From: Halorubrum distributum JCM 10118
Lineage (GTDB): Archaea > Halobacteriota > Halobacteria > Halobacteriales > Haloferacaceae
Reading direction: 5' to 3'
Length of the DNA stretch: 64,000 bases
Assembly: GCF_000337335.1 (NCBI RefSeq)
Contig: NZ_AOJN01000062.1
Span: 23,572-87,571 of the forward strand
Each line of letters starts with the position of its first letter. The stretch's first letter is position 1. A program made the position numbers and the translations under genes. Shown one piece after another: positions 33,498 to 41,601 of this stretch. The notes beneath the pieces are model-generated. The model ran no database searches and had not been told where the DNA came from. It worked only from the letters and a program-made list of their open reading frames with translations.

Positions 33498-34505
33498 ATG
33501 CCCGCACCTCACGCCACCGTTCGCCCAACTGACGCCGACCACCTGAACGAGTCGGCCGCCGACCTCCCGACCGAGCTGCTGAACCTGCCGTGGATCGACC
33601 CGCACAACCACGCGCACACGCTCTCGTGGGAGGACCGCGAGCGGTACGCCCTCTCCGGCTGCCGGTCGATGGTGATGGTGTCGTCGGGGTACCACTGGAC
33701 ACCCTACAAGCCCGTCGAGGCGGGCGACATCCGCTTCCTGTGGGACGACGCGGTCAACCGTCGCCGAGCGATCGAGCGCAACCACTTCTTCGAGGCGAAG
33801 CTGAGCCTCGGCGTCCACTCCGGCGTCCGGATCGAGGACCCCGACGAGCTGCTGGCCGCGATGGACGACTACTGCGCGCTCGACGAGGTGGTCGCCGTCG
33901 GCGAGACGGGCGTGACGCCGACTCAGCACGTCGAGCGCTGGGACGTCGACGCACAGCAGGCGGTCGTTCAGGCGCAGATGGAGCTCGCAGACGACCACGG
34001 CCTCCCGGTCCTGCTCCACACGCCGAACACCACGCCCGACGCGAAACGGGAGTACCGCGACGACCTCGGCGTCACCCCCGGCTACGAGAAGAACGCCGGG
34101 CTCGGCACCGAGCCCGTCCTGGACGGCGAGAACCCGGCGCTGGAGGCGGTGAAACGCGATGTGGAGGCCGCGAGCGACGCGGGCCTCGACGAGGAGCGCG
34201 TCGTCGCCTCGCACGCGGACGCGAACAACACCGCGTACCTGATGGCGGAGACGGACTGCTATCTGAGCTACACCATCGGCCACTCGTGGCTCGTGGGCGT
34301 CGACGCCGCCGACGTGGCGAACGCCATCGACGAGTACGGCCCCGAGCGGATCATGATCGACACCGACACCGCGAACGTGCTGCGCACGGACCCCTACGCG
34401 GTGAAGCGCGCGATATTCGAGCTGTACCGCTACGGCATCGACGTCGATGACATCCGGACCGTCGTGTACGAGAACCCGCGGGACGTGTTCGGGCTGGCGG
34501 AGTAG
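33498..34505 (+). CDS. TatD-like metal-dependent hydrolase
   Basis: 335 residues of TIM-barrel amidohydrolase fold. Metal signatures are DPHNHAHT near 35-41, VGETGVT near 135, LLHTPN near 175, SHADANN near 237 and DTDTAN near 292. TatD nucleases are about 260 residues and lack some of these blocks, so this longer form probably acts on a small molecule. Its promoter shares the TTTAC-N6-GTAAA palindrome with the divergent BNR gene, linking it to the TetR-controlled catabolic set. Confidence 0.78.
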   Translation: MPAPHATVRPTDADHLNESAADLPTELLNLPWIDPHNHAHTLSWEDRERYALSGCRSMVMVSSGYHWTPYKPVEAGDIRFLWDDAVNRRRAIERNHFFEAKLSLGVHSGVRIEDPDELLAAMDDYCALDEVVAVGETGVTPTQHVERWDVDAQQAVVQAQMELADDHGLPVLLHTPNTTPDAKREYRDDLGVTPGYEKNAGLGTEPVLDGENPALEAVKRDVEAASDAGLDEERVVASHADANNTAYLMAETDCYLSYTIGHSWLVGVDAADVANAIDEYGPERIMIDTDTANVLRTDPYAVKRAIFELYRYGIDVDDIRTVVYENPRDVFGLAE

Positions 34506-34674
34506 GATATTCAAATCGGTCCGCGGGGTCGCGGTGGCGTTGCCGGTGGCTCTGCCGCAGCCTCCGAGAGACGTACTGCGATTCCGTGCGTGGCTGACAG
34601 CGACCGTGAGACGACGGTGTGCGAGGGAGAGTCGCGAACGAGGCGAGCGACGGGGACCGCGGTTTGGGGGAGCT

Positions 34675-35163
34675 TTACCTCCGACAGAGACACTCGTGTG
34701 ACACTCGGGTTACATCGATAAGGTGGCGGTGGATGTCGTCGGCCAAGGAGTACATCGCCTTCGCCTGTTCCTTCGTTGCGATGCCGAGCCTGTAGTAGGT
34801 CTCCGTTCGGTTCCGGTTCCACAGCTCAGCGAGGTCATCCCCGAAGGCATCGTCGTAGAGACCGATCTCGGCGCCCCGTTGGTAGAGCCGCCGGTGGCTA
34901 CTGATGACCTCCGAGGGTGACATCGCTCCGTCGTGGATCAACCGGAACTGGATCGTGCGCTCGATGGCGACGAACGCCGACTCGATCACGACCGTGTAGT
35001 ATCCTCGGTCGAGGAGGTTCGATCCGACCTCCAACAGCCGGCAGGCACGGCGAAGTTGGACCAGCTCCGCGTCGTCAACGTCCAAACCCTCCTCGATCGT
35101 TCCGGGGCTGCCCTCGAAGCTCCGCTCGGCCTCCGCCAATCGATCTCGGATATCGTCATTCAT
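34675..35163 (-). CDS. HEPN-domain toxin of an MNT/HEPN pair
   Basis: 162 helical residues. The HEPN active-site region is represented by LWNRNRTETYYRLG (about 115-126): the Arg and trailing Tyr are kept, but the usual His of RX4-6H is replaced by Thr/Glu. The ATG overlaps the antitoxin-like nucleotidyltransferase gene by 8 nt. HEPN partners cut RNA and are silenced by adenylylation on Tyr in type VII systems. The His loss makes RNase activity uncertain. GC is clearly lower than in neighbouring genes, suggesting acquisition. Confidence 0.75.
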   Translation of the reverse strand: MNDDIRDRLAEAERSFEGSPGTIEEGLDVDDAELVQLRRACRLLEVGSNLLDRGYYTVVIESAFVAIERTIQFRLIHDGAMSPSEVISSHRRLYQRGAEIGLYDDAFGDDLAELWNRNRTETYYRLGIATKEQAKAMYSLADDIHRHLIDVTRVSHECLCRR

Positions 35164-35821
35164 CGGCGTACACCTCGGTCCGGAGCTCTGAGAAGAGGTC
35201 GGAATCGACCAACGTGATGGCATCATCGAACTGGGGACGAAGCTGGTCGCCGATTCGTCGGACGCTGTCCGTCGATTCGACGAGCGGCTGGTAGGTGTAC
35301 CGGTTCCCCTCGAACCGTCGGTCTTCGAGGTCGCTGACGATCGACTGGACGGTCCGACGAGCAGCGGTCCGATCTTCGTCAACGATCACCAGTAGGTCGA
35401 TGTCGCTGGTCCGATCCGCTTTCCCCCGAGCGACGCTGCCGAATAGGACGACACCGACTAAATCGTCCAGTTCCTCACGGGCTCGTCGGAGGAAGGCCCG
35501 GACCGGGTGGTGGAACTCGCTTTGCGGGATCGAGAGAATCGGGTCCGGTTTCGTGAGCCGCTCACGGTTGATCCGGACCTGCCGGGTCCGACCGTCCTGT
35601 GCCGTTTCGACGACGTCAAGCTCCGAAAGCAGCTTCACTGCCTTCGAGATCGTCCCCTGGTTCGCCCCCGTGAGACTCGCGAGTTCGCTCATCGAGTACG
35701 TCGCGTATGGCTGATCTACGAGAACCGCAAGAACGTCCTCCATTGCTTGGTATCGAAACACCCGATCCTCCGGAAACGGATATCGCAGTTCGATCGAGAT
35801 CGACTCTTTCTCATTAGGCAT
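35156..35821 (-). CDS. MNT-domain nucleotidyltransferase with N-terminal winged helix
   Basis: 221 residues. The winged helix (about 43-85; SMSELASLTGANQGTISKAVKLL) is followed by a minimal nucleotidyltransferase with GSVARGKADRTSDIDLLV, in which G128-S129 and D140-x-D142 are the catalytic set. The DNA-binding domain suggests autoregulation. MntA-type enzymes transfer AMP to the HEPN toxin. It is upstream of and overlapping the toxin gene. Confidence 0.85.
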   Translation of the reverse strand: MPNEKESISIELRYPFPEDRVFRYQAMEDVLAVLVDQPYATYSMSELASLTGANQGTISKAVKLLSELDVVETAQDGRTRQVRINRERLTKPDPILSIPQSEFHHPVRAFLRRAREELDDLVGVVLFGSVARGKADRTSDIDLLVIVDEDRTAARRTVQSIVSDLEDRRFEGNRYTYQPLVESTDSVRRIGDQLRPQFDDAITLVDSDLFSELRTEVYADE

Positions 35822-36050
35822 ACAATTCCTATTAGGAAACAGTGTAAAAACTCTGCCGATGAACTGGGTCGATTAGGACGGCTTGCCACGGTTAGAATTC
35901 GATGTTTCAGGCGTATTTCCCTCAAAAAGTGGCGTATTGTGAGTCGTTCCGGTGGATACGAACATAGCGACGAACGAGAGCGAGAGTGAGTATCGCAGAT
36001 CGACGTTGCCGATTCTGGATTTAGATAGCCGTGAGCGACAGCGAGGAGCG

Positions 36051-36379
36051 CTTATAAAATGAGAGTACGGTGGCGCGCCTGCGAGCGGCCGGAGCGAAGC
36101 GGAGGCCGCGAGCCAGCCCGCGAGGGACGCGGTGAGCGAGGGGCGACTGCAGGGAGCCCTGAGCGAACCGCGAGGCTGGGGAGGTGTGAGGCTGCGGTGC
36201 TGTGCGGTACGGGGTGGGACTCAAAGAGGCAGTCGCGAGGGCGACGTAGGCGACGCAAGCACTGGAACGAGGGAGCGAACGCAGTGAGCGACCGAGTGAA
36301 GCGCGCAGCGATCGTACGTCGCCCTCGCGACTGGGGCTTTGGAGGTACTCACCGCCGATCTGTAATCAGCTATTTATAA
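36051..36379 (+). ncRNA. Candidate structured RNA / dispersed repeat, copy B
   Basis: It begins with TATA-like cttataaaat (36051-36060) and ends with tatttataa (36371-36379). Features are CCTGCGAGCGGCC with a GGAGCGAAGCGGA-capped hairpin (about 36079-36110), GAGGCTGGGGAGG, and the constant motif GGGACTCAAAGAGGC (36216-36230). A perfect 18-bp stem follows (36231-36248 with 36315-36332), then GGGGCTTTGGAGG (36333-36345). No protein gene is supported in 35822-36472. It lies directly behind the toxin-antitoxin pair. Confidence 0.6.
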
Positions 36380-36472
36380 CTGAACGGCCGGAGCTGTAGA
36401 GAAGTTCACTGTACGGGTTTCGTTGAGATTCTCGGCAGAGAAGCCGTTCCGATTTTGATCAGTCGAGCCCAC

Positions 36473-36745
36473 TTAAAAACCGCCCACCGCAGGGAGTACC
36501 GTTCCGAGAAGAGTCAGACAGGCGGCACCGACCAACGCCAGAAGGACGAGAGGAGGGGCAGTAAACTCCTCTGGGTCGGTTTGAAGCGATTCGTAGCCGG
36601 CAACGGCGAGCATTCCAGCCCCACCGATCGCCATGAGCAGTATCGGGATGCTGCGATCGCCGGCGACGAGCGACGCTACCGCTGGCCCTCCGATTGAGGT
36701 TCCGATAACGGCGAATGAGCCAGTGTAGAGGTACAGATCCTCCAT
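36473..36745 (-). CDS. Small three-helix membrane protein, unknown
   Basis: 90 residues with hydrophobic helices at about 5-28, 34-50 and 64-88 separated by short polar loops. GC is lower than in surrounding genes. No family recognised. An overlapping longer frame on the same strand has no such pattern and is rejected. Confidence 0.55.
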   Translation of the reverse strand: MEDLYLYTGSFAVIGTSIGGPAVASLVAGDRSIPILLMAIGGAGMLAVAGYESLQTDPEEFTAPPLVLLALVGAACLTLLGTVLPAVGGF

Positions 36746-36870
36746 TGGCGATGTAACAGCGCGAGGACACTTGTAGGTTGGTTAGCGATGTACGAGCGAG
36801 TCCGAAGAATGCGATTTCGACGAAGCCGCCACGTCGGTAATCTTTTATAAATCCCGAGGAGGCGAGGATC

Positions 36871-37755
36871 CTACTCCGTCTCGAACTGGTTCGTGAGTTC
36901 GCCGACGCCCTCGACGCCGATGGTAACCGAATCGCCGTCGCCGAGCAGCACCGGGGGATCGCGGTAGACGCCGACGCCGGGCGGCGTACCAGTAAAAATC
37001 AGATCGCCGGGTTCGAGCGTGAACGCCTGGCTACAGAAGGAGATCAGCTCGTCGACGCCGAATATCAGGTTCTCGGTCGAGGACTCCTGAAGCCGCTCGC
37101 CGTTGATCTCGGCGAAGATCTCGAGGTCGTGGGGGTCGCCCACCTCGTCGGTCGTGACGAGCTCAGGCCCGGTCGGGGCGAACGTGTCGAGGCTCTTCCC
37201 GCGGACCCACTGGCCGTCGCCGTGCTGGAGGTCGCGCGCGGAGACGTCGTTGCCGACCGTGAAGCCGGCCACGTGGTCCATCGCCTCGTCGGGCTCGACA
37301 CGGCGGGCGCGCTCGCCGATCACGGCGACGAGTTCGGCCTCGTAGTCGACCTTCTCGGTGTAGTCGGGGTCCCAGCGGACCGCGTCGTCGGGGCCGACGA
37401 CCGAGGTCGGGAACTTCGAGAAGAGGACCGGCTCGTCCGGGATCTCGTTGTCGCCCTCCTCGGCGTGGTCGCGGTAGTTCAGCCCGACGCAGACGACCTT
37501 CTGCGGGTCGTCGACGGGGGCGGCGCGGTCGAGGTCCGCCGAGTCGCGGACGCCGACGCCGGTCTCGGCGGCGTGTTCGACCGCGAGGTCGACCTTGCGG
37601 CGCCACTCCCAGTCGGCGAGGAGGTCGCTGGTTCGGTCGGGAACGTGGATCCCGGCGGCGGCGCCGGCCTCGGCGAGGTCGACGACGCCGTCGTCGGTCG
37701 CGACGCCGGGCCACGGTGTCTGTTCGTCCGTCGTACGGTATTGTCCGATTCGCAT
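36871..37755 (-). CDS. Fumarylacetoacetate hydrolase (FAH) family protein
   Basis: 294 residues. The FAH C-terminal domain has CVGLNYRDHAEE (about 90-101), SKFPTSVVGPDD, the metal ligands around DYEAELVAVIG (about 132-142), GNDVSARDLQ and LEPGDLIFTGTPPGVG near 248. Relatives hydrolyse or decarboxylate 2-oxo acids (ring-cleavage or acylpyruvate substrates). It lies 30 bp after the amidohydrolase gene and is probably its operon partner. Confidence 0.9.
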   Translation of the reverse strand: MRIGQYRTTDEQTPWPGVATDDGVVDLAEAGAAAGIHVPDRTSDLLADWEWRRKVDLAVEHAAETGVGVRDSADLDRAAPVDDPQKVVCVGLNYRDHAEEGDNEIPDEPVLFSKFPTSVVGPDDAVRWDPDYTEKVDYEAELVAVIGERARRVEPDEAMDHVAGFTVGNDVSARDLQHGDGQWVRGKSLDTFAPTGPELVTTDEVGDPHDLEIFAEINGERLQESSTENLIFGVDELISFCSQAFTLEPGDLIFTGTPPGVGVYRDPPVLLGDGDSVTIGVEGVGELTNQFETE

Positions 37756-37785
37756 GTGAAATGTGGGTGTTGTCGGTCCGCGGCG

Positions 37786-39141
37786 TTACAGGTCGATCCC
37801 GGCCTCGTCGAGCAGGCGCTCGCCGGAGGCGACGAAGCGGTCGAACTCCTCGTCGACCTTCGGGTTCGTCAAGTCGCCGTCGCGCTTGACGACCTCGCCG
37901 TCGACGAGGACGGTGTCGATGTGCGAGGGGTCGGTCTGGAACACGACCGTCTGGACCGGGTCGTGGCAGGGCGCGGTCATGAAGTCGTCCGCGTCGAACA
38001 AGACGAGGTCGGCGCGCTTGCCGGGCGTGATCGTCCCGATCTCGTCGTCGAGGCCGAGCGCCTTCGCGCCCTCGATGGTGGCCATCTCCAGGGTGTCGCG
38101 CGCGGAGATGCTCACCTCGGTGACCTCCTCGTCGCCCTCCAAGACCGCCTGGTTGTCGAACATGCGCTGGAGCTGCAAGCCGATCCGCATCTGGCTGCCC
38201 ATGTCGCCGCTGACGTTCGAGCAGACGTCGACGCCCCACGCCGGGCGGCCGCCCGCCTCGAGCACCTTCCCGGTGACGGGGATGCCGTGGCCCATCTGCA
38301 TCTCGACCTCGGGGGTCGACGAGAAGGAGACGCCCTGCTCGACGGCGTGGTCGATGTCCTCCTGGGTGAAGTGGTTCCCGTGGGCGACGTTGACGTCGGG
38401 GCCGAGCATGTCCTCGATGGCGCCGAAGCCCTGGTAATCGTCGCCGTACTCGGAGGACGGCCACAGCGCGGCGCCCATGTGGATCGTCGAGAGCGCGCCG
38501 AGGTCCCGGGCCAGTTCGAGGTCCGCGCGGGCGGTCTCGGGGGTACAGAAGTCCGGGCCGCGGAGCCCGAGAGCGAGGCTGAGCAGGTCGTCGTCGCGGA
38601 TCTTCTCCTCGTGGAGGCTACGGATCTTCTCCTCGGGGAGGCCGACGTCGCTCTCGTACCACCACTTCGCCGCGTCGTCGCCCGGCGGGCCGTACGTGTA
38701 CACCGCGCGCAGGCCGGTGTCCTGCAGCGCGTCGACCGCGCGTTCGCCGTGCTCGAGCGTGTTCGGGTACGACCAGTCGAGGGCCGTCGTCGTCCCGGTG
38801 TTGAGCTTCTCGAAGGCGCCGTAGAGGCCGCCGAGGTACATGTCCTCGGGCTGATAGATCCCGGTGATGTTGCCGAGCATGTGGTCGAAGTACTCGCCCA
38901 TGAGCGACCAGTCGCCGGCGATGCCGCGCATCTGCGTCTGCGCGAGGTGAATGTGCGAGTCGACGAACCCCGGGACGACGATCTTCCCGGTAGCGTCGAT
39001 CTCCTCCGCGTTCGACGCCGACAGTCCGGTACCGACCTCGATTATCTCCCCGTCCTCGATCAGGACGTCGGCCGCCTCGAACTCCCCAACGTCCGGGTCG
39101 AGCGAGACCACGGTCCCGTTTCGCACGATCGTCTGTGTCAT
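37786..39141 (-). CDS. Amidohydrolase, TrzA/AtzA/SsnA-type deaminase or chlorohydrolase family
   Basis: 451 residues. Metal ligands are H63-x-H65 in DSHIHLAQTQ, His near 200 (TIHMG), His in VAHGNHFTQED and Asp in WGVDVCSNVSGD. The N-terminal beta-sandwich (ADVLIEDGEIIEVG) is typical. Members hydrolyse C-N or C-Cl bonds of heterocycles or deaminate purine and pterin derivatives. The TATA box (ggttaaaa, minus strand) is covered by the palindromes at 39158-39194, so repression by the divergent TetR product is likely. Confidence 0.9.
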   Translation of the reverse strand: MTQTIVRNGTVVSLDPDVGEFEAADVLIEDGEIIEVGTGLSASNAEEIDATGKIVVPGFVDSHIHLAQTQMRGIAGDWSLMGEYFDHMLGNITGIYQPEDMYLGGLYGAFEKLNTGTTTALDWSYPNTLEHGERAVDALQDTGLRAVYTYGPPGDDAAKWWYESDVGLPEEKIRSLHEEKIRDDDLLSLALGLRGPDFCTPETARADLELARDLGALSTIHMGAALWPSSEYGDDYQGFGAIEDMLGPDVNVAHGNHFTQEDIDHAVEQGVSFSSTPEVEMQMGHGIPVTGKVLEAGGRPAWGVDVCSNVSGDMGSQMRIGLQLQRMFDNQAVLEGDEEVTEVSISARDTLEMATIEGAKALGLDDEIGTITPGKRADLVLFDADDFMTAPCHDPVQTVVFQTDPSHIDTVLVDGEVVKRDGDLTNPKVDEEFDRFVASGERLLDEAGIDL

Positions 39142-39157
39142 GTTCGATAATAGGGTT

Positions 39158-39194
39158 TGACCAAGAGGTTAAAACTTTACCGGGCGGTAAAGGT
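39158..39194. promoter_or_regulatory. Two adjacent palindromic operators, amidohydrolase/tetR divergent region
   Basis: TTTGACCAAGAGGTTAAA (39158-39175) and CTTTACCGGGCGGTAAAG (39177-39194). The first covers the minus-strand TATA box of the amidohydrolase gene. Both fit TTTrACC/GGTyAAA half sites like those at 33.45 and 42.99 kb. Confidence 0.65.
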
Positions 39195-39259
39195 CGACGG
39201 CGGCGACCGTAGGCTCGGAGAGGCAACCGTATTATGTACCTCACACGTAGAGTACCCGT

Positions 39260-39994
39260 ATGAGCGAATCACGGGACGGATCGGCGAGCGAATCCGTCGA
39301 GTCCCCGACCGACGGCGCCGACGCTGGAACGGGTGATTCCGAAGGGAACCCTCCAACGGAGACCTCCTCCGACGGGTCCGGCGAGTCCGGCGAGGAGACG
39401 GTCTCCTCCAAGGACACCAAGGAGGTGATAATGGAGGCGACCTTCCGCGCGCTGAGCAAGCACGGCTACAAGGACCTCCGGATGCGCGACATCGGCGAGG
39501 AGATGGACCTCACGCGGCAGGTGATCCACTACCACTTCGACGGGAAGTACGACCTCATGTCCTCGTTCCTCGAACACATCATCGACCAGTACGAGGGGAG
39601 CGTGGTCGTCGAGGGCGACGCGGACCCGCGGACCGAGCTTCGAGCCCGCGTCGACCAGTGCCTGTTCGGCCCCGAGTTCGAGGAGTTCAGCCACTGGGAC
39701 CGGATGAAGGTGTACCACGAGCTGTACACGCAGGCGCAGAACGACGGCGAGCACCGCGAGGTGTTCAACGAACACTACGACCGCCTCCGCGGCAGCATCG
39801 TCGAGGTCGTCGAGGAGGGGATCGAGGAGGGCGTCTTCCGCGACGTCGACGCCGAGCGGATGGGCCAGCTGGTGACCGACGTGATCCACGCCGCGCGCGG
39901 GCGCCGGATCTCGCTGGGTCACGAGGACGCGCCCGAAGAGGCCCGGAAGGCGATGGACGAGTTCATCTTCGAGTCGCTGGAGCGGACGGAGTAG
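39260..39994 (+). CDS. TetR/AcrR-family transcriptional regulator
   Basis: 244 residues. The first 50 or so are acidic and disordered. The HTH spans about 55-105 (MEATFRALSKHGYKDLRMRDIGEEMDLTRQVIHYHFDGKYDL), and the rest is the ligand/dimer domain. A tattatg box about 28 nt before ATG 39260 suggests a leaderless mRNA. It is encoded in the middle of the catabolic region and is the best candidate for binding the repeated TTTAC-N6-GTAAA palindromes. Confidence 0.92.
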   Translation: MSESRDGSASESVESPTDGADAGTGDSEGNPPTETSSDGSGESGEETVSSKDTKEVIMEATFRALSKHGYKDLRMRDIGEEMDLTRQVIHYHFDGKYDLMSSFLEHIIDQYEGSVVVEGDADPRTELRARVDQCLFGPEFEEFSHWDRMKVYHELYTQAQNDGEHREVFNEHYDRLRGSIVEVVEEGIEEGVFRDVDAERMGQLVTDVIHAARGRRISLGHEDAPEEARKAMDEFIFESLERTE

Positions 39995-40048
39995 GCCGGG
40001 ATCACCGACGTCGACCGAACCGAACCCCCGACCGCGTTTCTGCGATCG

Positions 40049-40441
40049 CTACGACTCCTCGGCGGCGACGAGCCGCGGATCCGTCCGGTCGGGCCCGTCG
40101 CGAAGCCGGTGGGAGCCGTCGAATCGAACGCGATCGCCGGGAGACAGGTCGGCGGCGGCGGCCTGCGCGATCAGTCGGACCTCGTCGAACCGTACCAGCG
40201 CGAGGTGGTTCGGCGCGCGGACGTCCGGCGGCGTGGTCTCGACCGTCGTCGTCGCGACGACCGCCCCCGTTTCGAGTCGAACCGACGCGGCGTCCGCCGC
40301 CGACCGGTCGCAGTCCGGGCAGCGGCGGCGGTCGTAGTACCAGCGTCGCCCGCAGTCAGCGCAGGCGAAGGCGCGGTCCGCGGGGAGGTCGCGGTCCGCG
40401 GCGGCGCCGTTTTCCGGGACTCCGCTGTTTGAGCCCGTCAC
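40049..40441 (-). CDS. DUF35 OB-fold/zinc-ribbon protein, thiolase partner (BktB-beta-like)
   Basis: 130 residues. The zinc ribbon FACADCGRRWYYDRRRCPDC (Cys pairs near 31-34 and 45-48) is followed by an OB-fold (ETGAVVATTTVETTP, HLALVRFDEVRLIAQ, LSPGDRVRFDG). GTG 40441 overlaps the thiolase stop (GTGA). DUF35 proteins bind the thiolase-like subunit and channel acyl-CoA. In Haloferax mediterranei the two-subunit ketothiolase BktB has such a beta subunit. Confidence 0.85.
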   Translation of the reverse strand: MTGSNSGVPENGAAADRDLPADRAFACADCGRRWYYDRRRCPDCDRSAADAASVRLETGAVVATTTVETTPPDVRAPNHLALVRFDEVRLIAQAAAADLSPGDRVRFDGSHRLRDGPDRTDPRLVAAEES

Positions 40442-41601
40442 GCACGCAACACCGTACAGACGCTGTTGTTCCCGAACCCGGCGACGTTGATCGCGAACGC
40501 CGTCTCCGCGCCGTCGACGCGGCGGCTCTCTGGGAGGTCGCCCCGGAGCTGCCACACGAGCTCGACGATCTGCGAGAGGCCGGTCGCGCCGAGCGGGTGG
40601 CCGCGGGCCTTGAGCCCGCCCCCGGGGTTGACCGGGAGGTCGCCGTCGAGCGCGGTGTCGCCGTCGAGCGTCGCCACCCAGGCGTTCCCGGGGTCGTAGA
40701 AGCCCAGCTCTTCGAGTTCGATCAGTTCGAGGACCGTGAACGCGTCGTGGATACAGGCGACGTCGACGTCGTCGGGGGCGATTCCGGCCCGGTCGAAGAC
40801 GCGCTCGCCCGCGGTCCGGACTGAGTCGATGGAGAGCGGGTCCGGGCGCTCGGCGACGGCGTGGGTTCCCGTCGCGCTCGCGGTGCCTGCGACGCGCGGG
40901 CCCGCTGGGTGTCCGGCGTCGTCCTCGTCGGTTGCGCGGGTCAGCACGACCGCCGCGGCGCCGTCCGACATCGGACAGCAGTCGTACAGTCGAAGCGGCG
41001 CGGCGACGACCGGGGAATCGAGCGCGTCCTCGACGTCGATCGGCTTGCGGAACTGCGCGACGGGGTTGTGGACCGCGTTCCGGTGGTTCTTCGCCGCGAC
41101 CGCGGCGAGCGCCTCGCGGGGCGCGTCGTGGCGGTCGAGGTAGGCACCGGCGGCGAGACCGCCGAAGGAGGGGAGCGTGACCCCCTGCGCGTACTCGCGG
41201 GGGTGGACGAGCCGGCTGATCGCCTCGGTGACGCTCCGGGTGTCGCCCGCGGACATCTTCTCGGCGCCGACGACGAGCGCGATGTCGGCGGTCCCGCTTT
41301 CAACGCGGTCGACGCCTCGGTGGAAGGCGCTCGCGCCGGTCGCACTCGTGTTCTCGACGCGGTCCGCGGACGCGCCGTCGAGGCCGAGGGCGGCCGCCAG
41401 TGCGTTCGCGAGGCCCGCGCTCTCGTCGAGCGCCTCGGCGAGGGCGTTGCCGAAGTGGAGCGCGTCGACGTCGGCGGGGTCGACCCCGGCGTCCGCGAGG
41501 GTCTTCTCGGCAGCCGCGGCGGCCAGGTCGGCGAGCGGGCGCTGGGAGTCGCCCTCGAACGGGGTCATGCCGACGCCGCTGACGCGGACCTCAGTCTCCA
41601 T
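40438..41601 (-). CDS. Thiolase-family enzyme with Ser in place of nucleophilic Cys (BktB-alpha-like)
   Basis: 387 residues, SCP2-type thiolase fold. The usual nucleophile block ENACASG reads VENTSATG, putting Ser86 where Cys is normal. Catalytic His candidates are His285 (IHDAFT) and His335 (GHPLGATG). Ser-His-His ketothiolase activity has been reported for H. mediterranei BktB-alpha, so activity is plausible. The start overlaps the CoA-transferase gene by 11 bp. It probably cleaves or forms a 3-ketoacyl-CoA in the catabolic set. Confidence 0.88.
   Translation of the reverse strand: METEVRVSGVGMTPFEGDSQRPLADLAAAAAEKTLADAGVDPADVDALHFGNALAEALDESAGLANALAAALGLDGASADRVENTSATGASAFHRGVDRVESGTADIALVVGAEKMSAGDTRSVTEAISRLVHPREYAQGVTLPSFGGLAAGAYLDRHDAPREALAAVAAKNHRNAVHNPVAQFRKPIDVEDALDSPVVAAPLRLYDCCPMSDGAAAVVLTRATDEDDAGHPAGPRVAGTASATGTHAVAERPDPLSIDSVRTAGERVFDRAGIAPDDVDVACIHDAFTVLELIELEELGFYDPGNAWVATLDGDTALDGDLPVNPGGGLKARGHPLGATGLSQIVELVWQLRGDLPESRRVDGAETAFAINVAGFGNNSVCTVLRA

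Noticed and set aside
34506..34674. Possible fifth, decayed copy of the structured repeat
   Set aside because: Only GCGGTGGCG-like similarity at one end; neither constant motif nor the stem is present.
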